A DNA stretch of 41,835 nucleotides from Humidesulfovibrio sp. (GCF_030689645.1 NZ_JAUYFU010000018.1:1-41835); one strand, 5' to 3'; shown: positions 1 through 10,194, numbered from the stretch's first letter. Made by a program: numbers and translations. The notes: generated from the letters alone by a model not told the origin.

Positions 1-353
1 TTGGGCTTGGCAAAGGGTCTGGCCTTGGGCGCAGGGTCGTAGTCCCAGCGCGTGGCGTTGTCTTCTTCCGGCGGGGCCGGGGGCTTTGGCGGGCCAAAGG
101 CCGAGCCCGCAGAATAGGGGCTGCTCAAATCCTCCCGCGTCAGTCGGGGCTGGTTCGATTTGCTCAAAATATCTTTAGCCCTGGCTGATCTGATCTTGCC
201 GGTCTGCTTCTTTCCCGTCTTGGCTTTTTTGGCCTTTTGCGCAGGCCTTTCGGTGGGCCTTTGCGTAGCGCCAGCGTTTTGGGCGCACGCATCCCCAAGG
301 CTGGCGAAAGCCAGCAGCAGGGCGCACAGAGTAAGCAAAATCAACCGTTTCAT
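1..353 (-). CDS. Secreted protein of unknown function, partial (C-terminus beyond the window)
   Basis: The reading frame begins at an ATG at 353 and runs off the left edge, so at least 117 residues are present and the C-terminus is missing. Residues 1-24 look like a Sec signal peptide: MKR, then a leucine/alanine-rich core, and an A-C-A cleavage site before Q. The mature part is low in complexity, first rich in Lys/Ala/Thr (residues 30-60), then rich in Pro (85-105). No domain is recognised. It lies 42 nt after the aminotransferase on the same strand and may be its last operon partner. There is no good Shine-Dalgarno sequence at normal spacing. The export call rests on the signal peptide alone. 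Confidence 0.6.
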   Translation of the reverse strand, partial: MKRLILLTLCALLLAFASLGDACAQNAGATQRPTERPAQKAKKAKTGKKQTGKIRSARAKDILSKSNQPRLTREDLSSPYSAGSAFGPPKPPAPPEEDNATRWDYDPAPKARPFAKP

Positions 354-395
354 GGCAGCACAGCGGTCAGGAGCCGCTCCTCACATGTGGCTCTT

Positions 396-1574
396 TTACG
401 CCTGGGCCGCGTACTTCTCAAGCCTGCGCATGGCCTCGGCGATATTTTCCAGTGAATTTGCGTAGGAGAAGCGCAGAAAACCCTCGGCCCCCTGGCCGAA
501 GTCGATGCCCGGCGTGACGCCAACATGGCATTTTTCAAGGATATCATAGGCCAGTTTCAGGGAGCTGCCGCCGAATTTTTCAGCCCAGTGGCGGGCGTTG
601 GCCAGTACGTAGAAGGCTCCGGTGGGGTCGTTGGCCACGCCCAGGCCCAGCGCCTTCAAGCGCGGCAGAAGGAAGCGGCGGCGCTCGTCGTAGATTGCCT
701 TCATGCGCGCCACGTCCGGGGCGGACTCCTTCAGGGCTGCGATGCCCGCGTGCTGGGCCACGGAGTTGGCGCTGATGAAGAAGTTCTGACAGAGCTTCTG
801 CATGGGCCGGATGAATTCTTTGGGTGCGATGAGGTAGCCCAGCCGCCAGCCGGTCATGGCGTAGAGCTTGGAAAAGCCGTTGAGCACAAAGGCGCGGTCG
901 GTGAACTCAAGCGCGCTGTGGTCTTTGCCCTCGTAAACCAGACCATGGTAAATCTCGTCGGAAACGATGTACGCCCCACGCCTGTCGGCCAGGCTGGCGA
1001 TGGTGTCCATGCGCTCCGGCGAAAGCAGGGTTCCGGTGGGGTTGGCCGGGGAGTTGAGCAGGATGGCCTTGGTGCCTTCGGTCATGGCCGCCTCGATGGC
1101 CTCTGGCCGGTACTGGAAGCTGTCGGCCTCGGTGACTGGCACGCGCACGGGGCAGGCGCCGGCGAAGCGGATGAAGTTGTCGTAGCAGGCATAGCAAGGG
1201 TCGGAGAGGATCACCTGGTCCCCGGCCTCCAAAATGGTGGAGAAGAGCAGCAGCATGGCGGGCGAGGTCCCCTGGGTCACGATGACCTGGCCGGGGTCCA
1301 CCTTTGCTCCGTAGCGGTCAAAGAGGTCCTCGCAGATGGCCTCGCGCAGGGACAGCAGGCCCAGGCTGTGGGTATAGTGCGTCTCGCCGTCGGCCAGGGC
1401 CTTCCTCGCGGCCTCCTTGATGCACTCCGGGGTGTCGAAGTCCGGCTCGCCGATCTCCAGGTGGATGACGTTGTGTCCGGCGGCTTCAAGCTTGTGCGCG
1501 GCCTCCAGAATGTCCATGACCAGGAAGGGGGTGATCTCGCTGGCGCGTTTGGAAACGCAGACGTTCTCGCTCAT
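396..1574 (-). CDS. Class I/II PLP-dependent aminotransferase
   Basis: The 392-residue protein has the fold-type I aminotransferase signature set. SPANPTG lies at 175-181 and contains the Asn that contacts the PLP ring oxygen. D206 and Y209 lie in SDEIYH. The Schiff-base lysine is K236 in the stretch FSKLYAMTGWRLGY, and a C-terminal Arg lies in FLRFSYANS, where the substrate carboxylate normally binds. The length is typical of aspartate, alanine and aromatic aminotransferases of this class, so the amino acid used cannot be named. The start has a good AGGAG ribosome site (CAGGAGAAGAGGAAC before ATG). The gene sits downstream of trpS, which allows a link to aromatic amino acid metabolism but does not prove one. 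The trpS terminator ends only 26 nt upstream of the start codon. Confidence 0.9.
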   Translation of the reverse strand: MSENVCVSKRASEITPFLVMDILEAAHKLEAAGHNVIHLEIGEPDFDTPECIKEAARKALADGETHYTHSLGLLSLREAICEDLFDRYGAKVDPGQVIVTQGTSPAMLLLFSTILEAGDQVILSDPCYACYDNFIRFAGACPVRVPVTEADSFQYRPEAIEAAMTEGTKAILLNSPANPTGTLLSPERMDTIASLADRRGAYIVSDEIYHGLVYEGKDHSALEFTDRAFVLNGFSKLYAMTGWRLGYLIAPKEFIRPMQKLCQNFFISANSVAQHAGIAALKESAPDVARMKAIYDERRRFLLPRLKALGLGVANDPTGAFYVLANARHWAEKFGGSSLKLAYDILEKCHVGVTPGIDFGQGAEGFLRFSYANSLENIAEAMRRLEKYAAQA

Positions 1575-1600
1575 GTTCCTCTTCTCCTGTTTCAGAACGG

Positions 1601-1641
1601 AAAAAGGGCCGGAACCAGACCTTTGCGTCCGGCTCCGGCCC
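1601..1641 (-). terminator. Rho-independent terminator of trpS
   Basis: On the minus strand two 15-nt arms (1627-1641 and 1606-1620) pair with only G-U exceptions around a 6-nt loop, and a run of five T residues (1601-1605) follows. It sits 12 nt after the trpS stop and 26 nt before the aminotransferase start codon. Confidence 0.8.
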
Positions 1642-1653
1642 TGCTTGGCCTGG

Positions 1654-2664
1654 CTAGAAATCGAAGTTCAGGGCCTTGCGCACGGCTTCCATGGTTTCCT
1701 GGGCGCGCACTCGGGCGCGGGCGTTGCCCTGCTCCAGAATGTGCCACAGGCGGTCCGGGTCGGCCTCCAACTTGCTTCTGCGCTCGTGGATGGGCGTCAG
1801 GAAGGCCGTCATGGATTCATGGAGCACCTTCTTGCAGTCCACGCATCCCCAGGAGGCGCTCACGCAGCCCTCGCGGATCTCCGCGCATTTTTCTGGGGCG
1901 GTGAGAAGCTTGTGGTAAGGGTAGAGGTTGCACACGTCCGGGTCGCCTGCATCGCTCTTGCGCAGGCGGTTTTTGTCCGTGAGCATGCCCTTGAGCTTGG
2001 GCGCGAGGTTCTCCAGGGGTTCGCCCAGGGCGATGGAGTTGCCGTAGCTCTTGCTCATCTTGCGGCCGTCCAGGCCGGGCAGCTTGGCGTCTTCGGTCAG
2101 CAGAGCCTTGGGCTCTGGAAAGAAAGGCGCGTTTTCCGGGCAGTGCAGAAAGTTGAAGCGCCGCGCGATCTCTCGCGTCAGCTCCAGGTGCGGCAGCTGG
2201 TCCTGGCCCACGGGGACTGCGGTGGAGCGGTACAGGACGATGTCGGCGGCCATGAGCACCGGGTAGCCGAGAAAGCCGTAAGTGGCCAAATCCTTTTGCC
2301 CGGCCAGCTCCGCCGCCACGTCCTTGAAGGTGGGGTTGCGCTCAAGCCAGCCAACCGGGGTGAGCATGGAGAGCAGCAGGTGCAGCTCCGCATGCTCCTT
2401 CACCTTGGATTGCTGGAAGATGATGCACTTGTCCGGGTCAAGGCCTGCGGCTATCCAGTCGATGACCAGCCCAGGCACGAAGCCTTTGACTTTTTTGGGG
2501 TCGGCGTACTCGGTGGTCAGGGCGTGCCAATCGGCCACGAAGAACAGGCAGTCGTGCTGCTCCTGCAGTTCCAGCCAGTTGGCGAGCACGCCGAAGTGGT
2601 GGCCCAGATGAAGCGGCCCGGTGGGGCGCATGCCGGAGACGATGCATTCTTTTTTGGCGGTCAT
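1654..2664 (-). CDS. trpS: Tryptophanyl-tRNA synthetase
   Basis: TrpRS charges tRNA-Trp with tryptophan in the cytoplasm. The 336-residue length is normal for bacterial TrpRS. The class I signatures are present: HLGH at 19-22 and KMSKS at 202-206. The C-terminal part holds a cysteine set C245, C267, C274 and C277, spaced C-x21-C-x6-C-x2-C. This is nearly the spacing known to hold a [4Fe-4S] cluster in the Thermotoga maritima enzyme. The gene lies 25 nt after the site-2 protease gene, and the two are probably co-transcribed. It is followed by a strong terminator. The Shine-Dalgarno sequence is weak. Confidence 0.95.
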   Translation of the reverse strand: MTAKKECIVSGMRPTGPLHLGHHFGVLANWLELQEQHDCLFFVADWHALTTEYADPKKVKGFVPGLVIDWIAAGLDPDKCIIFQQSKVKEHAELHLLLSMLTPVGWLERNPTFKDVAAELAGQKDLATYGFLGYPVLMAADIVLYRSTAVPVGQDQLPHLELTREIARRFNFLHCPENAPFFPEPKALLTEDAKLPGLDGRKMSKSYGNSIALGEPLENLAPKLKGMLTDKNRLRKSDAGDPDVCNLYPYHKLLTAPEKCAEIREGCVSASWGCVDCKKVLHESMTAFLTPIHERRSKLEADPDRLWHILEQGNARARVRAQETMEAVRKALNFDF

Positions 2665-2689
2665 GGCGTATCTTTGTTTAAAAGGTGGA

Positions 2690-3361
2690 TCAGAAAGGCG
2701 AGTTCATGCCGAAAATATCGGCCCCGGCTCTGACGACGGGGAACAGCAGGGTGCCGATGAGGCTGAAGCCGACGACGTTGCCCAGGAGCATGAGGCCGAT
2801 GATGACCAGGATGCCGTAGCGGCCCATCTCCAGGTAGCGCCAGGCCAGATCCTCGGGCAGGAAGCGCGCCAGAATGTTGCTGCCGTCGAGGGGCGGAATG
2901 GGCAGCAGGTTGAAGGCGCCGATGAGCAGGCTCACGTACACGCCCGCCTGGGCCATGGACAAGAGCGGCACCAGCACGCGCACGCCCAGGCCGTCGGGGT
3001 CTGTCACTGGGATGCTGCCCAGGGCGTGGAACAGCGCGGCGCAAAGCGCGGCCACCAGGAGGTTGGCCCCTGGACCTGCAATGGCCACCAGCAGCATTCC
3101 CGTACGCTGATCCTTGAAATAGCGCGAGTCCACGGGCACGGGCTTGGCCCAGCCGATGTGCGGCGGCACGATCATGATGAGGAACCCGAAGGGATCAATA
3201 TGCCGCACGGGATTCAGGGTGATGCGCCCTGCCAGCTTGGCCGTCGGGTCGCCCAGCCAGCTGGCAACAAGGCCGTGGGCAGCCTCGTGGCAGGTGATGG
3301 TGAGCAGCAGCGGCACGATGAGCACCGTCATTTCGCGCAGGTATTGGGCAATGTCGATCAT
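2690..3361 (-). CDS. Site-2 protease family membrane metalloprotease (M50)
   Basis: This is a polytopic inner-membrane protein of about 223 residues. The zinc-binding HEAAH (H25, E26, H29) lies in a first hydrophobic helix. A second motif NLLPIPPLDGS (the NPxxDG-like motif) lies in a later helix and supplies the third zinc ligand, Asp. The block HGLVASWLGDPTAKLAGRIT is typical of the compact bacterial site-2 protease family that lacks a PDZ domain. The substrate is unknown; family members cut transmembrane segments of regulators. An ATG at 3409 is also in frame, but 3361 is preferred because the family normally starts a few residues before the HExxH helix. Neither start has a good ribosome site. 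The gene leads the trpS transcript. Confidence 0.85.
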   Translation of the reverse strand: MIDIAQYLREMTVLIVPLLLTITCHEAAHGLVASWLGDPTAKLAGRITLNPVRHIDPFGFLIMIVPPHIGWAKPVPVDSRYFKDQRTGMLLVAIAGPGANLLVAALCAALFHALGSIPVTDPDGLGVRVLVPLLSMAQAGVYVSLLIGAFNLLPIPPLDGSNILARFLPEDLAWRYLEMGRYGILVIIGLMLLGNVVGFSLIGTLLFPVVRAGADIFGMNSPF

Positions 3362-3436
3362 GGGTATGGCGGCTAGCACGAAGCGCCAGCGCGGGCAAGG
3401 GGAAAGCATCCGGCGGCGGCGTGGGCGCCGGGCGCG

Positions 3437-3468
3437 AAAAAGCCCGGAGGGCTTTCGCCTTCCGGGCC
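3437..3468 (-). terminator. Rho-independent terminator after tRNA-Asn
   Basis: On the minus strand GCCCGGA and TCCGGGC close a stem (3442-3467) with inner AGGC/GCC pairing and a GAAA-like loop. Five T residues (3437-3441) follow. It separates tRNA-Asn from the site-2 protease gene. Confidence 0.8.
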
Positions 3469-3478
3469 TAATCTTGTC

Positions 3479-3554
3479 TGGCTCCCCGGCACGGACTTGA
3501 ACCGCGAACCTAGTGATTAACAGTCACCCGCTCTGCCGATTGAGCTACCGGGGA
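3479..3554 (-). tRNA. tRNA-Asn (anticodon GUU)
   Basis: Read on the minus strand, a full cloverleaf can be drawn. The acceptor arms TCCCCGG and CCGGGGA pair, followed by discriminator G and an encoded CCA (3479-3481). The D arm has GCTC/GAGC, the anticodon stem is GGTGA/TCACT, and the 7-nt loop CTGTTAA places GTT at positions 34-36. The T arm carries GTTCAAG. It stands alone, with its own promoter candidate and terminator. Confidence 0.97.
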
Positions 3555-3579
3555 AAAGCCGCTCTGTGCGGCGGAGGAC

Positions 3580-3609
3580 TCATTACGCCGAACTAAAGCG
3601 CGAGGTCAA
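3580..3609 (-). promoter_or_regulatory. Probable promoter of tRNA-Asn
   Basis: On the minus strand TTGACC (3604-3609) is followed after 18 nt by TAATGA (3580-3585). This would give a leader of about 19 nt before the mature tRNA end at 3554. The -35 is good and the -10 weak. Confidence 0.4.
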
Positions 3610-3867
3610 GAAGATTCTCGCGAAAAGTTTGCCTGCACCCCGTATTTGTCGCCAGGATCATGCCATATGATTATGCTATGAGCTCGAACCGGGCTTGTCG
3701 GCAGGGGCCGCCCCAGCCATGGGCATCATAAGCTTTGACTTCGTGTGCGGGCCGGAGTATCTCCCGCCCTTGACTGCCGGGGGCGTATGGCTTAGGCGTA
3801 CGACGTACCCAGGCGAATGGTTTAAGACATTTTTTAGAGCCCGCACACCCCTAGGGAGAGACCCGTT
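3610..3867 (+). promoter_or_regulatory. Leader region of the lysS-lpxI operon with candidate promoters
   Basis: No convincing gene was found in this stretch. Two candidate sigma-70 type sites face lysS: TTGACT (3735-3740), 16 nt, GTATCT (3757-3762); and TTGACT (3770-3775), 17 nt, TAGGCG (3793-3798). Both have good -35 and poor -10 elements. A GGGAG ribosome site lies at 3854-3858. No riboswitch or T-box pattern was recognised. Confidence 0.3.
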
Positions 3868-5492
<1,625 letters not shown>

Positions 5493-5496
<4 letters not shown>

Positions 5497-6722
5497 ACTT
5501 TGAATTTCTCATCGCCCTGCGCTACATCTTCGCGTTGCGCAAGCAGTCGTTCATCGCCGTGATTTCGCTTTTCGCGGTGTGCGGCGTGGCCATCGGCGTG
5601 GCCTCGCTCATCGTGGTCATCGGGGTCATGAACGGCTTCACCAAGGACCTTCGCGACAAGATCTTGGGCGTCAACGCCCACGTCATCATAAGCGCGTTCT
5701 CCGGCGGCATCCGCGAGCACCAGGCCATGGCCGAGATCTGTCGGCAGGTGCCCGGCGTCACGGGCGTCACGCCCTTTGTCTATTCCGAGGTGATGCTCTC
5801 CGCCAGCGGCGGAGTGAAGGGCGTGGTGCTGCGCGGCATCGAGACCAGCACGGCTGACCAGGTCCTGAGCCTCACCAAGGACATGGTGAGCGGAAGCGTC
5901 AAGGATTTGGAGGACAAGGACGGCCTGCCCGGAGTCGTCATCGGCGCGGAGATGGCCAAGCGCCTGGGGCTTGGCCTTGGGGCCACCGTGAATCTGCTTT
6001 CTCCAACGGGCACGCAGAGTTCCATCGGTTTTACGCCCAAGGTGCGGGTGTTCCGCGTGGCGGGTATTTTCCGCACCGGCATGTACGAATATGACGCCAC
6101 TTTGGGCTATGTGACCGTTGACGCCGCGCGCAACCTGCTGGGGTTCAAGGATAACCTTGTCTCCGGCCTGGAAGTGCGCCTGGCCGACGTGTACAAGGCG
6201 GGCGAAGTGAGCGAGACCCTGCGCGCCAAGCTGCACGACTATCCGGTTTACGTGCGCAACTGGCAGGAGATGAACGCTAATCTTTTTGCCGCGCTGGAAC
6301 TTGAAAAAACAGCGATGTTCATCATCCTGGCCATGATCGTCCTGGTGGGCTCCTTCAGCATCGTCACCATGCTTGTCATGTTGGTGATGCAGAAAACTAA
6401 GGATATCGCAGTTTTGATGAGCCTTGGTGCGGATGAAGGCATGATCCGGCGCATCTTCATGTACCAGGGCAGCTTCATCGGGGTTGTGGGTACGGCTCTG
6501 GGCTACGGCATCGGCATTCCGGTGGCGCTTTTGCTTAAGAAATACCAGTTCATCAAGCTGCCGAGCGATGTATATCCGGTCGATTATCTGCCTGTCCGCC
6601 TGGAATTGTTGGATATGACGTTTATTGGCGTAGCTGCGCTGGCCCTGTGCTTCCTGTCCACTCTGTACCCGGCCAGGCGCGCTGCGGCCCTTAAACCTTC
6701 GGATGCCTTGCGTTATGAATAA
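5493..6722 (+). CDS. lolC: Lipoprotein-releasing ABC transporter permease LolC/LolE
   Basis: This permease partners LolD to release outer-membrane lipoproteins from the inner membrane to the carrier LolA. The 409 residues contain an N-terminal transmembrane helix (about 20-45), a periplasmic domain (about 46-265) and three C-terminal helices (about 272-300, 325-350, 370-395) of the FtsX/MacB type. The opening IALRYIFALRKQ and the block VIGVMNGFTKDLRDKILGVN are typical of LolC/E. Only one permease gene is present beside lolD, so it may act as a homodimer (a LolF-like arrangement); a second copy elsewhere cannot be excluded. It overlaps lysS by 4 nt (ATGA) and lolD by 8 nt. Confidence 0.9.
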
Positions 6723-7401
6723 AGAGCCGCTATATTTCCTGAACAAGGTTGGCAAGGATTTTGCTGGGCCAGGTGAGCGCCTAACGGTGCTGGACGGGAT
6801 CGACCTCTCGATCATGCCTGGTGAATCCATAGCGATCCTTGGCGCATCGGGTTCCGGCAAAACGACCCTCCTGCATCTGCTGGGCACCCTTGATTCGCCG
6901 ACGAGCGGAGAGATTTTTTTCTTCGGGCAGAATCTTGGGAGTCTGGACAACAGGCGTCGGGCCGCGCTTCGCAACAGGGAAATCGGATTCGTCTTTCAGT
7001 TTCATCATCTGTTGTCGGAGTTTACGACCCTGGAGAACGTCGCCATGCCCGGTTTGATCGCGGGGAAGAGCAAGGAGGAATCCTTGGAGCTGGCCCGCGA
7101 AGCTTTGGGAATGGTGGGACTTGGAGCAAGGATGAGCTTTCCCGTGACCACCCTCTCCGGCGGCGAGCGCCAGAGGGCGGCCATAGCGCGGGCAATTTTG
7201 CTCCGGCCGAAGGCCCTGCTGGCCGACGAGCCCACCGGAAACCTTGATGAGAAGACGGGCAGGATGATCGGCGAACTCCTGGTGTCCCTGAACAGGGACT
7301 TGGGGATGACTTTCGTGGTCGTAACGCATAACATCGAACTGGCTAACGTCATGGGGCGGCGGCTGGAGTTGCGTTTGGGAGTGCTCTATGCCCAGGGGTA
7401 G
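6715..7401 (+). CDS. lolD: Lipoprotein-releasing ABC transporter ATPase LolD
   Basis: LolD is the ATP-binding subunit that powers lipoprotein release. The protein has about 228 residues. Walker A is GASGSGKTT, the Q-loop lies in FVFQFHHLLSEFTTLENVAMP (typical of the LolD/MacB class), the signature is LSGGERQR, Walker B is ALLADEPTGNLD, and the switch histidine is in VVVTHN. Two in-frame starts exist (6703 and 6715). The second gives the family-like N-terminus MNKEPLYFLNKV. It overlaps lolC and bamA, which suggests translational coupling. Six of its arginine codons are AGG, whereas lolC and bamA use mainly CGC. Confidence 0.92.
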   Translation: MNKEPLYFLNKVGKDFAGPGERLTVLDGIDLSIMPGESIAILGASGSGKTTLLHLLGTLDSPTSGEIFFFGQNLGSLDNRRRAALRNREIGFVFQFHHLLSEFTTLENVAMPGLIAGKSKEESLELAREALGMVGLGARMSFPVTTLSGGERQRAAIARAILLRPKALLADEPTGNLDEKTGRMIGELLVSLNRDLGMTFVVVTHNIELANVMGRRLELRLGVLYAQG

Positions 7402-10126
7402 AAAGACTAAATTTTTCGCACTGGCGGTTTTGACCATGGCGCTGGCGATGTTCGCCGCGCCACGGGAGTTTTTCGCCGCCGTCACCTCCCCACGGGAGGT
7501 CTCGGTGGTGGTGCTGCCGTTCGAGGTCAACGCCGGCGACGACATGAAGTACCTGCGCCAAGGCTTGCAGGACATGTTGTCCGACCGCCTGAGCGATGCG
7601 GGCTTCACCGTGGTTACCCGTGAGGCCCTGGAGAAGGCTCTGGCCTCCAAGGGGCTTCGGACCACAGACCCCCAGGCCGCCAGAGAGGGCGCGCTTCTGA
7701 CCGGGGCATCATTCGCCATTGTTGGCAGCTTCAGCCAGTTGGGCGAGACCCTGTCCCTCGACGTGCGCGTCACCGACCCATTCGGCCTCAAGCAGGCTGT
7801 GCCCATCTCCGTCAGCAAGGACGGCCTCATCAACCTGCTGCCCGGCGTTGACGAGCTGGTGGCCAAAATGAAGGGCGACCTGCTGGGCCTCGACCGCATC
7901 GTTGACATTCAGGTTGAGGGCGCAGTGGCTCTGGACCGCGAAGTGGTCCTCATGCGCATGAGCGCCAAGAAGGGCGACACCATCGATTTCAAGACCATCA
8001 ACGCCGACGTGAAGACCGTGTTCGAACTGGGCTACTTCGACGACGTGAAGGCGCTCCTGCGCGATGCCCCGGCGGGCAAGATCCTTGTGGTGAAGGTCGT
8101 GGAGAAGCCGCGCATTCTGGCCATCGGCGTCAAGGGCGCCAAGGAGCTCAAGAGCGAAGACATCATCAAGGTCGCCAGCTCCAAGAAAGGCGCGGTGCTG
8201 AACCCCAAGGTTCTGGCTGAAGACATCGGCGCCATCCGCGAAATGTACCGCAAGGACGGCTACTACAACGCCAAGGTCACTCACGAGATCGAGTCTGCCG
8301 GCCAAGGTCAGGCGCGTCTCAACTTCGTCATCGACGAGGGCAAAAAGCTTTACATCAAGAAGATCACTATCCTGGGCGCCAAGCAGCTGCCGGAAGACGA
8401 GCTCAAGGACGAACTGGCCGTGAAGGAACGCGGCATGTTCTCCTGGCTTACCCAGGGCGGCGTGCTGAAAGAGGAGCTCCTTGAACGCGACAGCGCGGCC
8501 CTTGCTGCGTATTACAACAACCGCGGCTTCATCGACGCCAAGGTCGGAGCGCCAGAAGTGGCCATCGGCGAGGACGGCATCACCATCACGTTCAAGGTGG
8601 AGGAAGGCCCGCGCTTCAAGGTCGAGTCCGTGCGCATCGAGGGTGACCTCATCGCCGACGCGCCCAAGTTGCTGGCGCTGACGAAGCTCTCCGATTCCGC
8701 CAAGAATAAGGACTACCTGGATCGCTCCCTGGTGCGCGACGACCTGAAGGCCCTGACCGACTACTACAACAACTTCGGCTACGCCTACGCGGAAGCCAAT
8801 GTGCGCATGAACGACCACCCGGAAGAAAAGTCCGTGGATGTCATCTATGTTATGCGTAAACTCCAGAAGGTCCACATCCGCCGGGTGCTTCTTGAGGGCA
8901 ACACCAAGACCCGCGACAACGTCATCCTGCGCGAAATGCGCCTGGCCGACGGCGACCAGTTCAGCGGTGAGAAGCTTAAGCGCTCCAGTGCGCGCCTTGA
9001 CAAGCTCGGCTACTTCTCCAGCGTGGATATAGAGCCCGTGCCCACAGGCAATCCCGACGAGATGGACCTGAAAGTCAAGGTCAAGGACAAGGACACCGGC
9101 AAGGTCGGCGGCGGCGTGGGCTACTCCACCTACGACAGCGTGTATCTGGCCGCCTCCCTTGAGGAAGCCAACCTCTTCGGCAAGGGCTGGAGCTCCAGCC
9201 TGAACGGGCAATGGGGCGCCAAAAAGACCGCCTATACCTTCCAGGCCATGAACCCCCGCTGGGACGACAGCCTGCTTGGCGTCGGCTTCCAGCTCTTTGA
9301 CCGGAAGGAAGACTACGTCAGCTACAATCGCGACTCCATGGGCGGCAAGGTGAACTTCGCCTATCCCATAGGCGAGTACACCAGCCTGTTGTGGGACTAT
9401 CGCCTTGAGCGCTACAAAATCTACGATGTCGACTCCACCCAGGCTTCGCAGCTCGTGATCGACTCCCTTGGCACCCATACCGCGAGCGTGGCTTCGGCAA
9501 CCGTGATGCGCGACACCACCAATGGCGGCGCCACCTCGTTGCCCACCAACGGTACTGTGAACAGCTTCACCCTCATGTACGGCGGCGGCATGCTTGCCGG
9601 CAGCGACAACTTCGTTAAGGGCATTGTGGATTCCAGCTGGTATCATCCTGTCATCGGCGACCTGGTGTTCCGCTGGCACGGTCAGGTCGGCTGGGTTGGC
9701 AAGAACCTGAGCGACGACTCCGTCCCCGTGAGCGAGCGGTTCTCTCTTGGCGGTTCGGGAACTGTGCGCGGCTATTCGCAGCGCAAGATCACACCGCTTG
9801 AGAACAACGGCTTCGGCGCTGTGTATGGCGATAAGGAAGCTTTCACAAACCTTGAGCTTACCTATCCCCTCAGCAAAAAGATGGGCATTTACGGCACCGG
9901 CTTTTTTGACGCAGGCAATACCTGGAAAGAAGGCGAGGGCTGGTTTAGCGCTCCCAAGCGCGGCGGTGTTGCAGCGCCGTCGTTTGGGTTGTATAAGAGT
10001 GTCGGTCTTGGCATACTCTGGTATTCTCCCATGGGGCCGCTCAAAATTGAGTACGGACACGGCCTTGACGAGCTTTACGACAGCAGCAACAACAAGGTGG
10101 AGTTCAACATGGGGCGCACCTTCTAG
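7388..10126 (+). CDS. bamA: Outer-membrane protein assembly factor BamA with an extra N-terminal domain
   Basis: BamA inserts beta-barrel proteins into the outer membrane. The 912 residues begin with a signal peptide (about 1-31). Next comes an additional alpha/beta domain (about 36-165) opening with VVLPFEVNAGDDMKYLRQGL, which resembles FlgO/CsgG/TolB-N type domains. Five POTRA repeats follow, starting near residues 171, 241, 319, 407 and 492. A 16-strand barrel begins near 575. The barrel hallmark VRGY is at 793-796, and the C-terminus ends in Phe, as outer-membrane proteins usually do. E. coli BamA has about 810 residues, so the excess matches the extra domain. It overlaps lolD by 14 nt and is followed by ompH and lpxD, the common bam-skp-lpx order. 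Confidence 0.93.
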   Translation: MPRGRKTKFFALAVLTMALAMFAAPREFFAAVTSPREVSVVVLPFEVNAGDDMKYLRQGLQDMLSDRLSDAGFTVVTREALEKALASKGLRTTDPQAAREGALLTGASFAIVGSFSQLGETLSLDVRVTDPFGLKQAVPISVSKDGLINLLPGVDELVAKMKGDLLGLDRIVDIQVEGAVALDREVVLMRMSAKKGDTIDFKTINADVKTVFELGYFDDVKALLRDAPAGKILVVKVVEKPRILAIGVKGAKELKSEDIIKVASSKKGAVLNPKVLAEDIGAIREMYRKDGYYNAKVTHEIESAGQGQARLNFVIDEGKKLYIKKITILGAKQLPEDELKDELAVKERGMFSWLTQGGVLKEELLERDSAALAAYYNNRGFIDAKVGAPEVAIGEDGITITFKVEEGPRFKVESVRIEGDLIADAPKLLALTKLSDSAKNKDYLDRSLVRDDLKALTDYYNNFGYAYAEANVRMNDHPEEKSVDVIYVMRKLQKVHIRRVLLEGNTKTRDNVILREMRLADGDQFSGEKLKRSSARLDKLGYFSSVDIEPVPTGNPDEMDLKVKVKDKDTGKVGGGVGYSTYDSVYLAASLEEANLFGKGWSSSLNGQWGAKKTAYTFQAMNPRWDDSLLGVGFQLFDRKEDYVSYNRDSMGGKVNFAYPIGEYTSLLWDYRLERYKIYDVDSTQASQLVIDSLGTHTASVASATVMRDTTNGGATSLPTNGTVNSFTLMYGGGMLAGSDNFVKGIVDSSWYHPVIGDLVFRWHGQVGWVGKNLSDDSVPVSERFSLGGSGTVRGYSQRKITPLENNGFGAVYGDKEAFTNLELTYPLSKKMGIYGTGFFDAGNTWKEGEGWFSAPKRGGVAAPSFGLYKSVGLGILWYSPMGPLKIEYGHGLDELYDSSNNKVEFNMGRTF

Positions 10127-10178
10127 CCAAACAGGCAATGACGCCGCTGGCTGATGTGTCCCTTACTGATGCACTGGC

Positions 10179-10194
10179 TTCAACACACGTTGAA
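10179..10194 (+). promoter_or_regulatory. Small hairpin at the ompH ribosome binding site
   Basis: TTCAAC (10179-10184), loop ACAC, GTTGAA (10189-10194) form a perfect 6-bp stem. Its 3' arm touches the AAAGGAG ribosome site (10193-10199) of ompH, so folding could tune ompH translation. Confidence 0.3.

Noticed and set aside
525-2733. Open frames on the plus strand over the aminotransferase and trpS
   Set aside because: Both overlap recognised enzymes with complete active sites; no family features or ribosome sites were seen.
7709-10138. 809-codon open frame opposite bamA on the minus strand
   Set aside because: It mirrors the codon pattern of bamA in GC-rich DNA and reads as Val/Ala/His/Leu-rich sequence without any domain.
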